44,798 nucleotides of DNA, taken from the NCBI GenBank assembly GCA_017694875.1, contig JADIMG010000002.1:1-44798 (forward strand). The letters run 5' to 3'. The translations under genes and the position numbers were made by a program. The stretch is from Candidatus Gallipaludibacter merdavium (GTDB lineage: Bacteria; Bacteroidota; Bacteroidia; Bacteroidales; Paludibacteraceae). The notes beneath the pieces were generated by a model. It saw only the letters and a list, made by a program, of their open reading frames with translations, ran no database searches and was not told the DNA's origin. The stretch's first letter is position 1; the number at the start of each line of letters is the position of its first letter. Positions 17,475-26,918 of this stretch are shown piece by piece.

Positions 17475-18378
17475 TCATACGTAATGCATTGGGGCAAATG
17501 CTCACGTCATAAGGTCCACAGGCATCAATTATAATACCATCCGCCTCAAAAGGCAAATAACGTATGGTTCCCAAATGGAATTCTTTACCAGAAAGATTCT
17601 GCATGAACGGCAAATCAGCCAGACGGCCGTCAAACAGACGCGGAATAGCCTGTATGATATCTCTCAACGTTACTTTCTTGACAAACATGGCATGGAAAAC
17701 TCCATCTGTGGGATTCGCATCGGGATTCTGCCTTATACCCCCACCACTAAAGCATCCGTTGCCAATATTCATTGTCAATATTTTACCCGCATAGGTAATA
17801 TCCGAAGCAACAACCTTTATCCTTTGCGGCTTATAGGTAAAAACCGATTTCAACAAAGCAAAGAAATAAAGCAAAGCATGACTTCCCAAATAATATTTTA
17901 AAATATGAGCCAATTGCACTACCCTACAATCCAACCCAAATCCCACTGAATTGATAAAGTATCTTGCATGCACTACATCATTTCTCGTATAGCTTACTTT
18001 GCCAATATCAATCATTTGTTCCTTTCCGTGGAGGAACACATCTATTGCCTCCTTATATTTACGGTTCAGTCCCCAATATCTTGCCCAATCGTTCCCCGTA
18101 CCCCTCGGTACAATAGCTATTCTTATCTCACTTGTATCTACAGAACAGGAGAAGATGCCGTTAATTACTTCACTTACAGTTCCGTCACCTCCCAATATCA
18201 GCAAATTACGTATTCCTTTATCCACCAAACGATGAGCTATTTCTATAGCGTGTCCCGCATAAGCCGTAACCTCATAAACAAACGGGATTGCATTTTCCCT
18301 CAATTTTTTAAACAAATATTTTCGCTGTGCCCTTAGAGCTTTTTTCCCTGATTGTGGATTAATAATTACCCCCCACAT
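17464..18378 (-). CDS. Diacylglycerol/lipid kinase family protein (YegS-like)
   Basis: A 304-residue soluble or membrane-associated lipid kinase with the DAGK catalytic domain. The nucleotide site GGDGTVSEVINGIF and the RGTGNDWARYW motif are both clear. The N-terminus (INPQSGKKALRAQRKY) is the usual first strand and loop. It would phosphorylate diacylglycerol or a related lipid, in phospholipid recycling. The last 11 bases overlap the 3' end of glxK on the opposite strand. The metK gene lies upstream on the same strand, separated by a terminator. Confidence 0.9.
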   Translation of the reverse strand: MWGVIINPQSGKKALRAQRKYLFKKLRENAIPFVYEVTAYAGHAIEIAHRLVDKGIRNLLILGGDGTVSEVINGIFSCSVDTSEIRIAIVPRGTGNDWARYWGLNRKYKEAIDVFLHGKEQMIDIGKVSYTRNDVVHARYFINSVGFGLDCRVVQLAHILKYYLGSHALLYFFALLKSVFTYKPQRIKVVASDITYAGKILTMNIGNGCFSGGGIRQNPDANPTDGVFHAMFVKKVTLRDIIQAIPRLFDGRLADLPFMQNLSGKEFHLGTIRYLPFEADGIIIDACGPYDVSICPNALRMIIP

Positions 18379-18435
18379 ATTTAGTTATCTTTAATACTAC
18401 CACAAAATAACAAAAAAAACATCGTATATACAACA

Positions 18436-18463
18436 GAGAGAGGCAGGAAATCCCGCCTCTCTC
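18436..18463 (-). terminator. Terminator of metK
   Basis: A 9-base GC-rich stem (GAGAGAGGC at 18436-18444 with 18455-18463), extendable inward by GG/CC, 22 bases beyond the metK stop. On the minus strand a T-rich tract follows about 12 bases further on. Confidence 0.7.
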
Positions 18464-18485
18464 CATATTTATTCTGTTTTCACCG

Positions 18486-19769
18486 TTATCTCATGTTCAA
18501 TGCAGCACGTATTTGGTCCACATAATCCGTTTTTTCCCACGTAAACAGCTCAACTGTCTGCTCGAATGCGTTTCCATTACCATCCACGAAATGTTTTGTA
18601 ACTATTTCCGGTACACGTCCTACATGTCCATAGGAAGCTGTTTCTTCATAAATCGGATGGCGTAATTTCAAACGTTCTTCTATTGCCTTGGGACGCATAT
18701 CAAACACCTCCAACATCTTATTGGCTATTTCCCCATCAGAGATATCCACCTTTGATGTGCCATAGGTATTGACATACAAGTTCATCGGGCGTGCCACGCC
18801 AATCGCATAAGCCACTTGTACCAATACTTCATCAGCTACACCGGCAGCCACTAGATTTTTTGCAATATGACGAGCCGCATAGGCCGCTGAACGGTCCACC
18901 TTTGAAGGGTCCTTACCGGAAAATGCTCCTCCACCATGTGCGCCTTTACCACCATAAGTATCTACAATAATCTTTCTGCCTGTCAAGCCCGTGTCACCAT
19001 GAGGGCCACCAATCACAAACTTACCAGTAGGATTGACATAAAGAGTATAATCCGGATTAAACAGTTTTCTGAAGTTTTCATCTTTTGCCAACACTCTGGG
19101 AATCAGAATATTCTTTACATCGTTGTATATGATTTTCAACATTTCCTCATCAGCCTGGGCCTGTGATTTGTTGTCATCAGGCGCAATAAAATCATCGTGT
19201 TGCGTAGAAACAACAATAGTAGTTACACGAAGAGGTTTGTTTTCATCGTCATATTCTATGGTAACCTGCGACTTGGAATCAGGACGCAAATAAGTCATTT
19301 CCTTACCTTCTCTACGAATAGCGGCCAATTCCGCAACAAGTGCATGTGCCAAATCCAACGATACAGGCATAAGATTTTTGGTTTCATTACAAGCATATCC
19401 AAACATCATACCCTGGTCGCCGGCACCTTGCTCCATAGGATCTTTACGTTCCACACCGCGATTAATATCCTGAGACTGTTCATGAATAGCAGAAAAAATG
19501 CCGCATGAATTACCATCAAACATATATTCGCCTTTGGTATATCCAATACGGTTTATCACTTGACGCGCAACAGATTGCACGTCAACATAAGCACTTGTTT
19601 TTACCTCACCGGCCAATACAACTTGTCCGGTAGTAACCAAGGTCTCACATGCTACTTTTGAATTTAAATCCTGAGCCAGGAAATTATCCAATATGGCATC
19701 AGAAATCTGATCGGCAACCTTATCAGGATGCCCTTCCGAAACGGATTCGGATGTAAATAAATAACCCAT
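18486..19769 (-). CDS. metK: S-adenosylmethionine synthetase
   Basis: The enzyme makes S-adenosylmethionine from methionine and ATP in the cytoplasm. Both signatures are present: [16 protein letters not shown] (hexapeptide GAGDQG) and [19 protein letters not shown]. The N-terminus [19 protein letters not shown] carries the ATP-binding HPDK. Its 427 residues, somewhat longer than E. coli MetK, suit Bacteroidota forms. It has its own promoter with a leader of about 130 bases, and its own terminator. Confidence 0.97.
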   Translation of the reverse strand: MGYLFTSESVSEGHPDKVADQISDAILDNFLAQDLNSKVACETLVTTGQVVLAGEVKTSAYVDVQSVARQVINRIGYTKGEYMFDGNSCGIFSAIHEQSQDINRGVERKDPMEQGAGDQGMMFGYACNETKNLMPVSLDLAHALVAELAAIRREGKEMTYLRPDSKSQVTIEYDDENKPLRVTTIVVSTQHDDFIAPDDNKSQAQADEEMLKIIYNDVKNILIPRVLAKDENFRKLFNPDYTLYVNPTGKFVIGGPHGDTGLTGRKIIVDTYGGKGAHGGGAFSGKDPSKVDRSAAYAARHIAKNLVAAGVADEVLVQVAYAIGVARPMNLYVNTYGTSKVDISDGEIANKMLEVFDMRPKAIEERLKLRHPIYEETASYGHVGRVPEIVTKHFVDGNGNAFEQTVELFTWEKTDYVDQIRAALNMR

Positions 19770-19903
19770 CTTTGTTTAAACTATTAATGTGAAACAATAA
19801 AACGGGAAATCAAGGGACTTGAATAAAGACAGAAAGTAGAATTGCAGTTTTAGCATTTTTTTCTGTGGTTGCAAGCAGTCCAAATCTTTCCACAAATCGG
19901 TTG

Positions 19904-19934
19904 CAAAGATACAGCATTTTTGATAACTACCAAA
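19904..19934 (-). promoter_or_regulatory. Consensus Bacteroidota promoter of metK
   Basis: On the minus strand, TTTG (19934-19931), exactly 19 bases, then TATCTTTG (19911-19904): a full match to TTTG-N19-TAnnTTTG. The start codon is 134 bases downstream, leaving a long leader in which I see no known SAM riboswitch. Confidence 0.8.
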
Positions 19935-19994
19935 AAGAAAGCGAATAAAGTCACAAATAACCTTATCCGCCTCTAGCTCTATACAAATTATCTA

Positions 19995-22334
19995 TTATTT
20001 CTTTATATTATGTCCGTAGCCATATCCATAACCATAAGAAGAAACCTTTGTTTCTGCCCCATTCAATACACAGGACATATTGTTGAGACGTTTCTTTTGA
20101 TATAAATCATTGATAAAATCAACACAATCTCTTGGCGTATATTTAGCCCTCGATACATACAATGTAGCATCCACAAATTTATTCAACACAAATGTATCTG
20201 ATACCAATCCAATTGGTGCTGAGTCAATTATAATATAATCATATTGTTTTTTAAGTTGTTCAAACAGATTATCCAATCTCTCCGACAACAACAATTCGCT
20301 TGGATTCGGTGGAATTGGTCCAGCAGGAATTACGTCTAAGTTAGCAGATATTCCAGACGGAACAATAATATCATTCAATTCTATTGTGTCATCCGCCAAA
20401 AATTCAGTAAGGCGTCCTTTATTCTTCAAGTGCAGATAATTTGCCAGTTGCGGTTTACGAATATCCAAACCTATAACAACCACCTTTTTACCAGTCAAAG
20501 CCACAGACATGGCCAAATTTAGAGCTATAAAAGTCTTACCTTCGCCATTAATTGTAGAGGTAATCAAAACACATGGATTCGTACTCCTGGAAGGCAACAT
20601 AAAATGCAAATTAGTTCTTACAAGCCTGAATAGTTCAGCTTCTGGAGATACATTGCCAGCTCTGACTACTATAGGCTCTTTGCTAGTTGAATTGGCAATC
20701 TGCCCAGCAAATGGAGCCTCAATTTTGCTTTTAAACTCTTTGGTATCCTCTACATAATCATGGAAAAATTCATACACAAAAATCCACACAACAGGAATAC
20801 ACATTCCCAGAATGACACATAGGAAAAGTATAACCATTTTTCGTGGAGCAACAGGATCTGGCAAGTAGTCTGCCTTATCTATAATCTTTGCCGGTTGCAC
20901 CGTGCTTGCCAATGTAAGAGCCGTTTCTTCCCGTTTTTGAAAAAGGAACAGATATAATGTTTCCTTAATCTGCTGTTGACGTTTAATTTCTATATACTGA
21001 CGTTCTTGTGTAGGAACTGACTTGATACGTGACATAAACTGGTTGTCTTTCAAAGCTACATCCTGGCGTGCAATGTTGATGCCATCCTTTAAGCTATTGA
21101 TACTGGAAACAATATTGGCACGTACTGTCACCAACTGGTCTTCCATTTGCGTAATCACCGGGTTTTGCTCATTGGTCGTACGCAACAACTTCATACGTTC
21201 CAACAAAGCCGTATTATACTCCTCAATCAACTTTACCAAAGCGGCATCTGTAACTCCCAAATTGGCAGGAATCAATCCATATTTATTCTTTTCATCCGTT
21301 ACATAATCCTGAATATATTGAATCAAATTCAACTGGGTCTCCAGTTCGGCAGCCTTTTTCTGATATTCACTGGATGTTTCCAAAAACAGACGTGCTTCCG
21401 AAGAGATATCTGTAAGCTGATTCTCCTTTTTATATCGTTCCACATCCTCCTCCACATCTGACAACTCCTTTGTTATCAACTGTAAACGCTCATCGACAAA
21501 TCTAGCCGTATTGCTGGCCATAATATTCTTATCAATCACCGCATCGAGATTATAGAGCTCCACCAGTTTATTGATCATATCAATCGCCTTTCTCGGTGTA
21601 GTAGTTGTTGTTGACACGGTCAATACATTTGATTCCTTCTTTACCTGTGTAGCCTTAATATCCTTTCTATATGCTTCAATCTTGTTCAGCATAGGCAAAG
21701 TATTGATTTTCATACGGTCGCCCGGTTCCAGTTTTTTTCTTTCATCGAATGAAAACACACCAAACGGAGTCTGTATAGGTGAACGCAAATCTTCCACTAT
21801 ATAGGTTTCCTCAAAATCAGAATGGGAGCTACCATACTCCATTTTAATCTTATAATCATCAGCACGGCGTATTAAAGTAAAACGCAACGCTTTTTTCATC
21901 GTATCCGTGAAAAGAACCGGGAACTGTACCCGAACATCAGATGATGGATATTGTTCCGTATATCGCAAACCATCCTTTTTATAATAATCTGTTTGTATAT
22001 CCAAAGTTTGAATCACCTGACGCATCAAAGTCTGTGAATTAATGATATACAATTCCGATTCCACCACGCGAGAGCCAGTGCTCAAGCCAAGATTCTGAAG
22101 CATATCAATGCCAGGAATAGAGCCCAAATCAGGTTCATCCGTACGAATCATTACTGTAGATGCAACCTGGAACGATGGATTTTGCCGTAATATATAGAAT
22201 ACGCCCAATGCGCAGCACAACACCACAGACAAGACAAACCAATACCATTTGCGCAGGTATTTAAATACAAGTTTTCTTAAATCAATTACGTCCTCTTGAT
22301 TCTGCTTTATAGTATTATTATTCAACTGTTCCAT
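19995..22334 (-). CDS. Polysaccharide co-polymerase / tyrosine autokinase (Wzc-like)
   Basis: A 779-residue inner-membrane protein that controls chain length and export of an exopolysaccharide or capsule. It has an N-terminal Wzz region with a first helix (WFVLSVVLCCALGVFYIL), a long coiled-coil periplasmic part (about 270-460), and a second helix (MVILFLCVILGMCIPVVWIF). The cytoplasmic BY-kinase has Walker A STINGEGKT (K600), Walker A' VIGLDIRKP (about 620-628) and Walker B YIIIDSAP (about 700-707). The C-terminus has a tyrosine cluster YGYGYGYG (Y767, 769, 771, 773), the autophosphorylation tail. The Wza-like gene is 7 bases upstream. No other export-locus gene is next to them here. Confidence 0.93.
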   Translation of the reverse strand: MEQLNNNTIKQNQEDVIDLRKLVFKYLRKWYWFVLSVVLCCALGVFYILRQNPSFQVASTVMIRTDEPDLGSIPGIDMLQNLGLSTGSRVVESELYIINSQTLMRQVIQTLDIQTDYYKKDGLRYTEQYPSSDVRVQFPVLFTDTMKKALRFTLIRRADDYKIKMEYGSSHSDFEETYIVEDLRSPIQTPFGVFSFDERKKLEPGDRMKINTLPMLNKIEAYRKDIKATQVKKESNVLTVSTTTTTPRKAIDMINKLVELYNLDAVIDKNIMASNTARFVDERLQLITKELSDVEEDVERYKKENQLTDISSEARLFLETSSEYQKKAAELETQLNLIQYIQDYVTDEKNKYGLIPANLGVTDAALVKLIEEYNTALLERMKLLRTTNEQNPVITQMEDQLVTVRANIVSSINSLKDGINIARQDVALKDNQFMSRIKSVPTQERQYIEIKRQQQIKETLYLFLFQKREETALTLASTVQPAKIIDKADYLPDPVAPRKMVILFLCVILGMCIPVVWIFVYEFFHDYVEDTKEFKSKIEAPFAGQIANSTSKEPIVVRAGNVSPEAELFRLVRTNLHFMLPSRSTNPCVLITSTINGEGKTFIALNLAMSVALTGKKVVVIGLDIRKPQLANYLHLKNKGRLTEFLADDTIELNDIIVPSGISANLDVIPAGPIPPNPSELLLSERLDNLFEQLKKQYDYIIIDSAPIGLVSDTFVLNKFVDATLYVSRAKYTPRDCVDFINDLYQKKRLNNMSCVLNGAETKVSSYGYGYGYGHNIKK

Positions 22335-22341
22335 AACAAGT

Positions 22342-23136
22342 TTAGTTTCTAAATATTGTAAGAATGACGGTAGCTAATGAACCTAAAGTTGTAATCATAG
22401 AAAGATATAAGCTAATGTTTTGAGATGAAATGGCTCTCACACTGTTCGGTTCAACATAAACCACATCATTCTGCTGCAGAAAATAATAGGGTGAAGTAAA
22501 CAACTCATCAGAGTTCAGGTTCAGACGTGCAAATTCCAACTTTCCATTGTTCTCACGCGTAATCAGAACAGTATTACGTTTACCGTAAGGCGTCATATCA
22601 CCCGCCAAACCCAACGCATCCAAAACTGTAACACGTTCATTATTGATGGTATATTGTCCAGGACGGGCCACCTCACCTATTACTGTAATTTTATAATTCA
22701 GAAATTTAATTGTAATAATAGGATCTTTCAAGAAAGGCTCCAGTCTTTCCTTTAGGTAATTAATTGCCTCCGATTTTGTCTTTCCGGCCAATTTAATTTC
22801 TCCCAGAACGGGAAAAGTAATATTACCATTAATATCTACCAAATAAGATTGCAGAGACGGGGTATTGTAAATGTCATCACTACCTGGTGCAGAATAGGAA
22901 ATCACGGGTTGGTTGAAAGGTGCGACCGCCAAAGGATCCAGACCGCTTACAGTAATAATCAACATATCACCTGCCACAATGCGGGCTTCATGCATTTGAT
23001 TAAAGTGTTTATTAATGGAATCAGCGCTTGCTGCAGTAACCTTAGAAAAATAGGACAATTTTTTTTGGGTGGTACAAGACGGCAACACTGCCAACATCAG
23101 GAAAAAGGTCCACACCACTACTGGAAATCTCTTCAT
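22342..23136 (-). CDS. Polysaccharide export outer-membrane lipoprotein (Wza-like)
   Basis: A 264-residue lipoprotein with signal MKRFPVVVWTFFLMLAVLPSC (Cys21 lipidated). The polysaccharide-export domain follows (IVAGDMLIITVSGLDP), then SLBB-type repeats (GNITFPVLGEIKLAGKTKSEA and ITVIGEVARPGQYTI). The C-terminus ends in a hydrophobic stretch SLYLSMITTLGSLATVILTIF, shorter than the E. coli Wza barrel helix region. It would form or line the outer-membrane exit for a polysaccharide, working with the Wzc-like protein encoded next. Promoter-like sequence is at 23216-23223. Confidence 0.92.
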   Translation of the reverse strand: MKRFPVVVWTFFLMLAVLPSCTTQKKLSYFSKVTAASADSINKHFNQMHEARIVAGDMLIITVSGLDPLAVAPFNQPVISYSAPGSDDIYNTPSLQSYLVDINGNITFPVLGEIKLAGKTKSEAINYLKERLEPFLKDPIITIKFLNYKITVIGEVARPGQYTINNERVTVLDALGLAGDMTPYGKRNTVLITRENNGKLEFARLNLNSDELFTSPYYFLQQNDVVYVEPNSVRAISSQNISLYLSMITTLGSLATVILTIFRN

Positions 23137-23215
23137 TTCTTATTTCTATTAACAAAAATTGTTTTAAGACAATTAGTTCAATTCTTATACAATTGGATTT
23201 AGGAAATAATTTTTG

Positions 23216-23223
23216 CAAAGATA
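23216..23223 (-). promoter_or_regulatory. Candidate -7 element of the wza/wzc-like operon
   Basis: TATCTTTG on the minus strand, an exact TAnnTTTG match about 80 bases upstream of the start codon. A GTTG at the -33 position (17-base gap) is a weak partner. Confidence 0.5.
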
Positions 23224-23412
23224 GAGCATTTGCCGCATTGCAACAATGTTTACGCAGATTTTTCAGAGTTTTTTAGCTTCTCATTCAATTTCACCCATTT
23301 TAGCAGCATCATTTTTTCTTGTATCACCTACCTAAAACCAACAGGCTACACACAAAAAAATTATCTATCACCCTATCAAATACGCAAGTTTTGTTAAAAG
23401 AGAATGTAAAAA

Positions 23413-23444
23413 CTTGCAAATTCTGCATTTTATACGTTACTTTG
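23413..23444 (+). promoter_or_regulatory. Promoter-like pair upstream of the M20 dipeptidase
   Basis: CTTG (23413-23416) and TTACTTTG (23437-23444), 20 bases apart; each has one mismatch to TTTG/TAnnTTTG. It is 42 bases before the ATG at 23487. Confidence 0.4.
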
Positions 23445-23486
23445 GTCAATCATACGACAAAACTAACCCTAATCAAATCATACATT

Positions 23487-24860
23487 ATGAAAGAAAACAT
23501 TTCCGACTACATCAAAAAAAATCAAGAACAAATATTCGACAAACTATTCAGCCTACTGCGCATTCCAAGTATCAGTGCAAAAAAAGACCATAAGAACGAC
23601 ATGCTCCAATGTGCCAACAGATGGAAAGAGTTATTGATGGAAGCAGGAGTTGACAAAGCCGAGGTTATGGAAACAGCTGGAAACCCCGTCGTGTATGCTG
23701 AAAAACTCATTGACACGACATTGCCAACCATCATGATTTACGGACATTACGACGTAATGCCACCCGAACCAATGGAATTATGGGAAACGGAACCATTCCA
23801 ACCACAAATCATCGATGGATATATCAAAGGACGTGGAGCAGATGATGACAAGGGGCAATCGTTCATGCATTATATTGCATTCTGCTATCTGAACAGTACC
23901 CAACAATTAAGCTGTAACATCAAATTTCTATTGGAAGGTGAGGAAGAAATCGGTTCACCAAGTCTGGAAGCTTTCTGCCAGACACACAAAGACCTGTTGA
24001 AATGTGACAACATATTGGTATCCGATACCAGTATGCTTGCAGCTGACATGCCAAGTATTACTACCGGGTTACGCGGACTAGCCTATTGGCAACTGGAAGT
24101 TTCCGCTGCAAACAGAGATCTCCACTCAGGCATATTCGGTGGTGCTGTAGCCAATCCCATCAATGAATTATGCAAAATAATTGCCCAACTTCAAGACAAT
24201 AACGGCAGAGTGCTCGTACCGCATTTTTATGACGATGTTGAAGAAGTGTCGGCCGAGGAAAGAAAACTCATCCAACAAATACCTTTTGATGAAAAGACCT
24301 ATAAAGAAAACATAGGCATCAAGGAAACACATGGTGAAATCGGTTACTCCACCATAGAACGTACTGGTATCCGTCCTAGTTTTGATGTGTGCGGCATTTG
24401 GGGCGGTTATACTGGAGAAGGAGCCAAGACGGTACTCCCATCCGTTGCCTATGCAAAATTGTCGACCCGCCTCGTACCTCATCAAACCTACGAAAAAATT
24501 GCTTCTCTTATGGTGGAATACGTGAAAAGCATCGCCCCAAGCTATGTGAATGTGAACATCTATCCACTCCATGGTGCCGAAAGTTATGTATGTCCTATCA
24601 CACTACCTGCCTATAAAGCCGCAGAAGCCGCCTACACACGTACCTTCGGAAAACGTCCACTACCAGTAAGACGAGGCGGAAGTATTGGTGTCATTGCCAT
24701 TTTTGAAAAAGTATTGGGAGTGAAATCCATCCTGATGGGATTCGGTCTTGAATCAGACGCCATCCACTCGCCCAATGAAAACTACCCTATTGAAATGTTT
24801 TTCAATGGCATTAAAACCATCGTTGCATTTTATGAAGAATTAGAGAAAGTCAAACCTTAA
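23487..24860 (+). CDS. M20-family dipeptidase/metallopeptidase
   Basis: A 457-residue cytoplasmic zinc peptidase. The metal-site motifs are MIYGHYDVMPP (His, then Asp), GADDDKGQ and EGEEEIGSPSLE (the catalytic Glu-Glu pair), with GGSIGVI and a late HSPNE carrying the last His. This is the pattern of CNDP/PepV-like M20 dipeptidases. It would split di- or tripeptides, which fits the POT transporter elsewhere in this window. I chose the ATG at 23487 (MKENISDYIKKNQ); the upstream frame is AT-rich and not protein-like. A GH13 gene follows on the same strand. Confidence 0.92.
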   Translation: MKENISDYIKKNQEQIFDKLFSLLRIPSISAKKDHKNDMLQCANRWKELLMEAGVDKAEVMETAGNPVVYAEKLIDTTLPTIMIYGHYDVMPPEPMELWETEPFQPQIIDGYIKGRGADDDKGQSFMHYIAFCYLNSTQQLSCNIKFLLEGEEEIGSPSLEAFCQTHKDLLKCDNILVSDTSMLAADMPSITTGLRGLAYWQLEVSAANRDLHSGIFGGAVANPINELCKIIAQLQDNNGRVLVPHFYDDVEEVSAEERKLIQQIPFDEKTYKENIGIKETHGEIGYSTIERTGIRPSFDVCGIWGGYTGEGAKTVLPSVAYAKLSTRLVPHQTYEKIASLMVEYVKSIAPSYVNVNIYPLHGAESYVCPITLPAYKAAEAAYTRTFGKRPLPVRRGGSIGVIAIFEKVLGVKSILMGFGLESDAIHSPNENYPIEMFFNGIKTIVAFYEELEKVKP

Positions 24861-24883
24861 GCCATAAATTATATGTTAACCAG

Positions 24884-24916
24884 CCGGTCATTATCGTGTA
24901 TTCGCATAATGACCGG
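24884..24916 (+). terminator. Intergenic hairpin between the dipeptidase and GH13 genes
   Basis: A perfect 11-base stem (CCGGTCATTAT at 24884-24894 with 24906-24916) and an 11-base loop, followed by TTTAATAAAT. It ends only 18 bases before the GH13 start, so it could be a terminator or an attenuator for the downstream gene. Confidence 0.55.
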
Positions 24917-24934
24917 TTTAATAAATCAAAAACA

Positions 24935-26788
24935 ATGAAATTCAATAAACTCCATTTCACACTTATCGCTCTACTATGCTGCCAATTTGCATTTAGCGCC
25001 CCTAAGATTACCCGCGTAGAACCTCTTTCCTGGTGGACAAATATGAACATTCCGCTTCGAATTATGTTTTATGGCGAAGACCTGAAAGACGCCACACTCA
25101 CCGTCAAAGAACCGGGCATCACCGTCAAATCGACCAAAAATGCAGAAAGTCCCAATTATCTTTTTGCTGATATTGACATTGAAAAAGCTGGTACCTATAC
25201 CTTTATCCTTCAAAAAGGCAAGAAAAAGGTGAAATACAGCTATACCATCAATGAGCGTTCTGCCAACTCTGCCAACCGAAAGAGTTTCACTTCCGCTGAT
25301 GTCATTTATCTTATTATGCCCGACCGTTTTGCCAATGGTGATACCAGCAATGACAGCCATAAGAACACCGCAGAAACAGTCAATCGTGATGCGTTTTTCG
25401 GACGTCATGGCGGTGACATACAAGGCATTATCAATCATTTGGATTATATCAAGGAGTTGGGAGCAACCACTATCTGGTCTACTCCGTTACTGCTTGACAA
25501 TGAACCTGGTGCTTCCTATCACGGCTATGCCTGTGCCGACTATTATCAGATTGACCCACGATATGGAAGTAATGAGCTGTACAAAACCATGGTGGACGAA
25601 GCCCACAAACGTGGTCTGAAAGTTATTATGGACATTGTGACCAACCACTGCGGAATGGCGCATTGGTGGATGAAAGACCTTCCTTATAACGATTGGATTC
25701 ATCAATTCAGCGAATTCACCCGCACCAACAATGTATTCTCTACCAATATGGACATCAATGCATCGGAATACGACTTGAATCTTCAAGAAAGCGGTTGGTT
25801 TGACCACAGCATGCCTGACATGAATCTGGACAACCCAGAACTGCTGCACTATTTCAAACAATGGGCCATCTGGTGGATTGAATATGCCGGTCTTGACGGA
25901 TTGCGGGTTGACACCTATCCATACAACGAAAAAGAGCCCATGTCAGAATGGACCAAGGCCATTATCGACGAATATCCACATATCAACATTGTGGGCGAAT
26001 GCTGGACAAGACCTGCTTCACAGGTAGCCTACTGGCAAGCGAATGCCAACAACTCGGACCAATACAACAGTCATCTTCCTTCTGTGATGGACTTTCCTAC
26101 CCAAGAAGCCATTTGCATGGGATTGAACGAAGACGGACGTGGCTGGAATGAAGGTATGGCACGCATCTACACTTCCATCAGCAACGACTATCTATACCCA
26201 AACATCAACAACATCCTTATCTTTTCCGGTAACCATGATATGGAACGCATTGCCGACATAGTAGGAAAAGACAAAGATAAAGTAAAAATAGCCGCTACAA
26301 TGGTAGCTACCCTGCGAGGAATTCCTCAAATATTCTATGGCGAAGAATTGATGTTCGTATCCAAAGACCAATCACAAGGACACGGCGGTTTACGCGTTGA
26401 TTTCCCTGGTGGTTGGGCCAATGATTCGGTTAACCTGTTTGACGCCAGCCAGCGGAACGAGTTGCAAACAGAAGTATTTGAACATTACAAAAAGCTCTTC
26501 AATTGGCGCAAAAGTGAGCCTACCTTGCACACAGGAAAGACCTTGCACTTCCTGACAAGAGACAACACTTATGCCTATTTCCGCTATTCCGACGACAAAG
26601 CTATTTTAGTATATATCAATGCCAGCGACGAACCCAAAGAAATACCTTGGACAAACTATAGTGAGATTTTAAACAAATATCATACTGTTGGCGTAGATAT
26701 TTTGAATGGAGGAAATGTAGATAACCAGCAGCCATTTACTGCCGCACCTAAAAGCAGCACAATTATTGCATTTCCTGTAGCTAAATAG
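24935..26788 (+). CDS. GH13 alpha-amylase family enzyme (cyclomaltodextrinase/neopullulanase, SusA-like)
   Basis: A 617-residue exported enzyme with a signal peptide (MKFNKLHFTLIALLCCQFAFS). Residues ~22-105 form a cyclomaltodextrinase-type N-terminal beta domain. The GH13 barrel has MDIVTNH (region I), DGLRVDTYPY with nucleophile D326, NIVGECW with acid/base E355, and FSGNHD with D435. A C-terminal beta domain ends the chain. It would cut alpha-1,4 bonds in starch-derived oligosaccharides or pullulan in the periplasm. Architecture and length are like SusA of the starch-utilisation system, but no susB, susC or susD genes are nearby. Confidence 0.92.
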   Translation: MKFNKLHFTLIALLCCQFAFSAPKITRVEPLSWWTNMNIPLRIMFYGEDLKDATLTVKEPGITVKSTKNAESPNYLFADIDIEKAGTYTFILQKGKKKVKYSYTINERSANSANRKSFTSADVIYLIMPDRFANGDTSNDSHKNTAETVNRDAFFGRHGGDIQGIINHLDYIKELGATTIWSTPLLLDNEPGASYHGYACADYYQIDPRYGSNELYKTMVDEAHKRGLKVIMDIVTNHCGMAHWWMKDLPYNDWIHQFSEFTRTNNVFSTNMDINASEYDLNLQESGWFDHSMPDMNLDNPELLHYFKQWAIWWIEYAGLDGLRVDTYPYNEKEPMSEWTKAIIDEYPHINIVGECWTRPASQVAYWQANANNSDQYNSHLPSVMDFPTQEAICMGLNEDGRGWNEGMARIYTSISNDYLYPNINNILIFSGNHDMERIADIVGKDKDKVKIAATMVATLRGIPQIFYGEELMFVSKDQSQGHGGLRVDFPGGWANDSVNLFDASQRNELQTEVFEHYKKLFNWRKSEPTLHTGKTLHFLTRDNTYAYFRYSDDKAILVYINASDEPKEIPWTNYSEILNKYHTVGVDILNGGNVDNQQPFTAAPKSSTIIAFPVAK

Positions 26789-26820
26789 ATTTTGAAAAGA
26801 CTTTGTTTTTGAAATAAACG

Positions 26821-26853
26821 AAACGGCAGCCTCAAAATGTAAGGTTGCCGTTT
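26821..26853 (+). terminator. Terminator after the GH13 gene
   Basis: A 12-base stem with one G-T pair (AAACGGCAGCCT at 26821-26832 with 26842-26853) followed by a T-rich TTTGTTTGTTG tract. Confidence 0.8.
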
Positions 26854-26918
26854 TGTTTGTTGTTCAATCCATTGAATATCAAGACGATTGAGTCTAAAAA
26901 TAAGAATGAGAACGATTT

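Larger units (their letters stand above)
23137..23486. other. Divergent intergenic region wza-like/M20 dipeptidase
   Basis: A 350-base AT-rich gap. It holds the minus-strand -7 element at 23216-23223 and the plus-strand promoter-like pair at 23413-23444. The open frame extending the dipeptidase upstream to 23319 is not protein-like. I see no RNA gene. Confidence 0.55.

Noticed and set aside
19770-19903. SAM riboswitch in the metK leader
   Set aside because: I could not find the conserved core of SAM-I or SAM-II in the reverse complement; only an ordinary AT-rich leader is visible.
23319-23486. Longer start for the M20 dipeptidase
   Set aside because: The added residues are low-complexity and the segment contains a promoter-like pair; the ATG at 23487 matches the family start.
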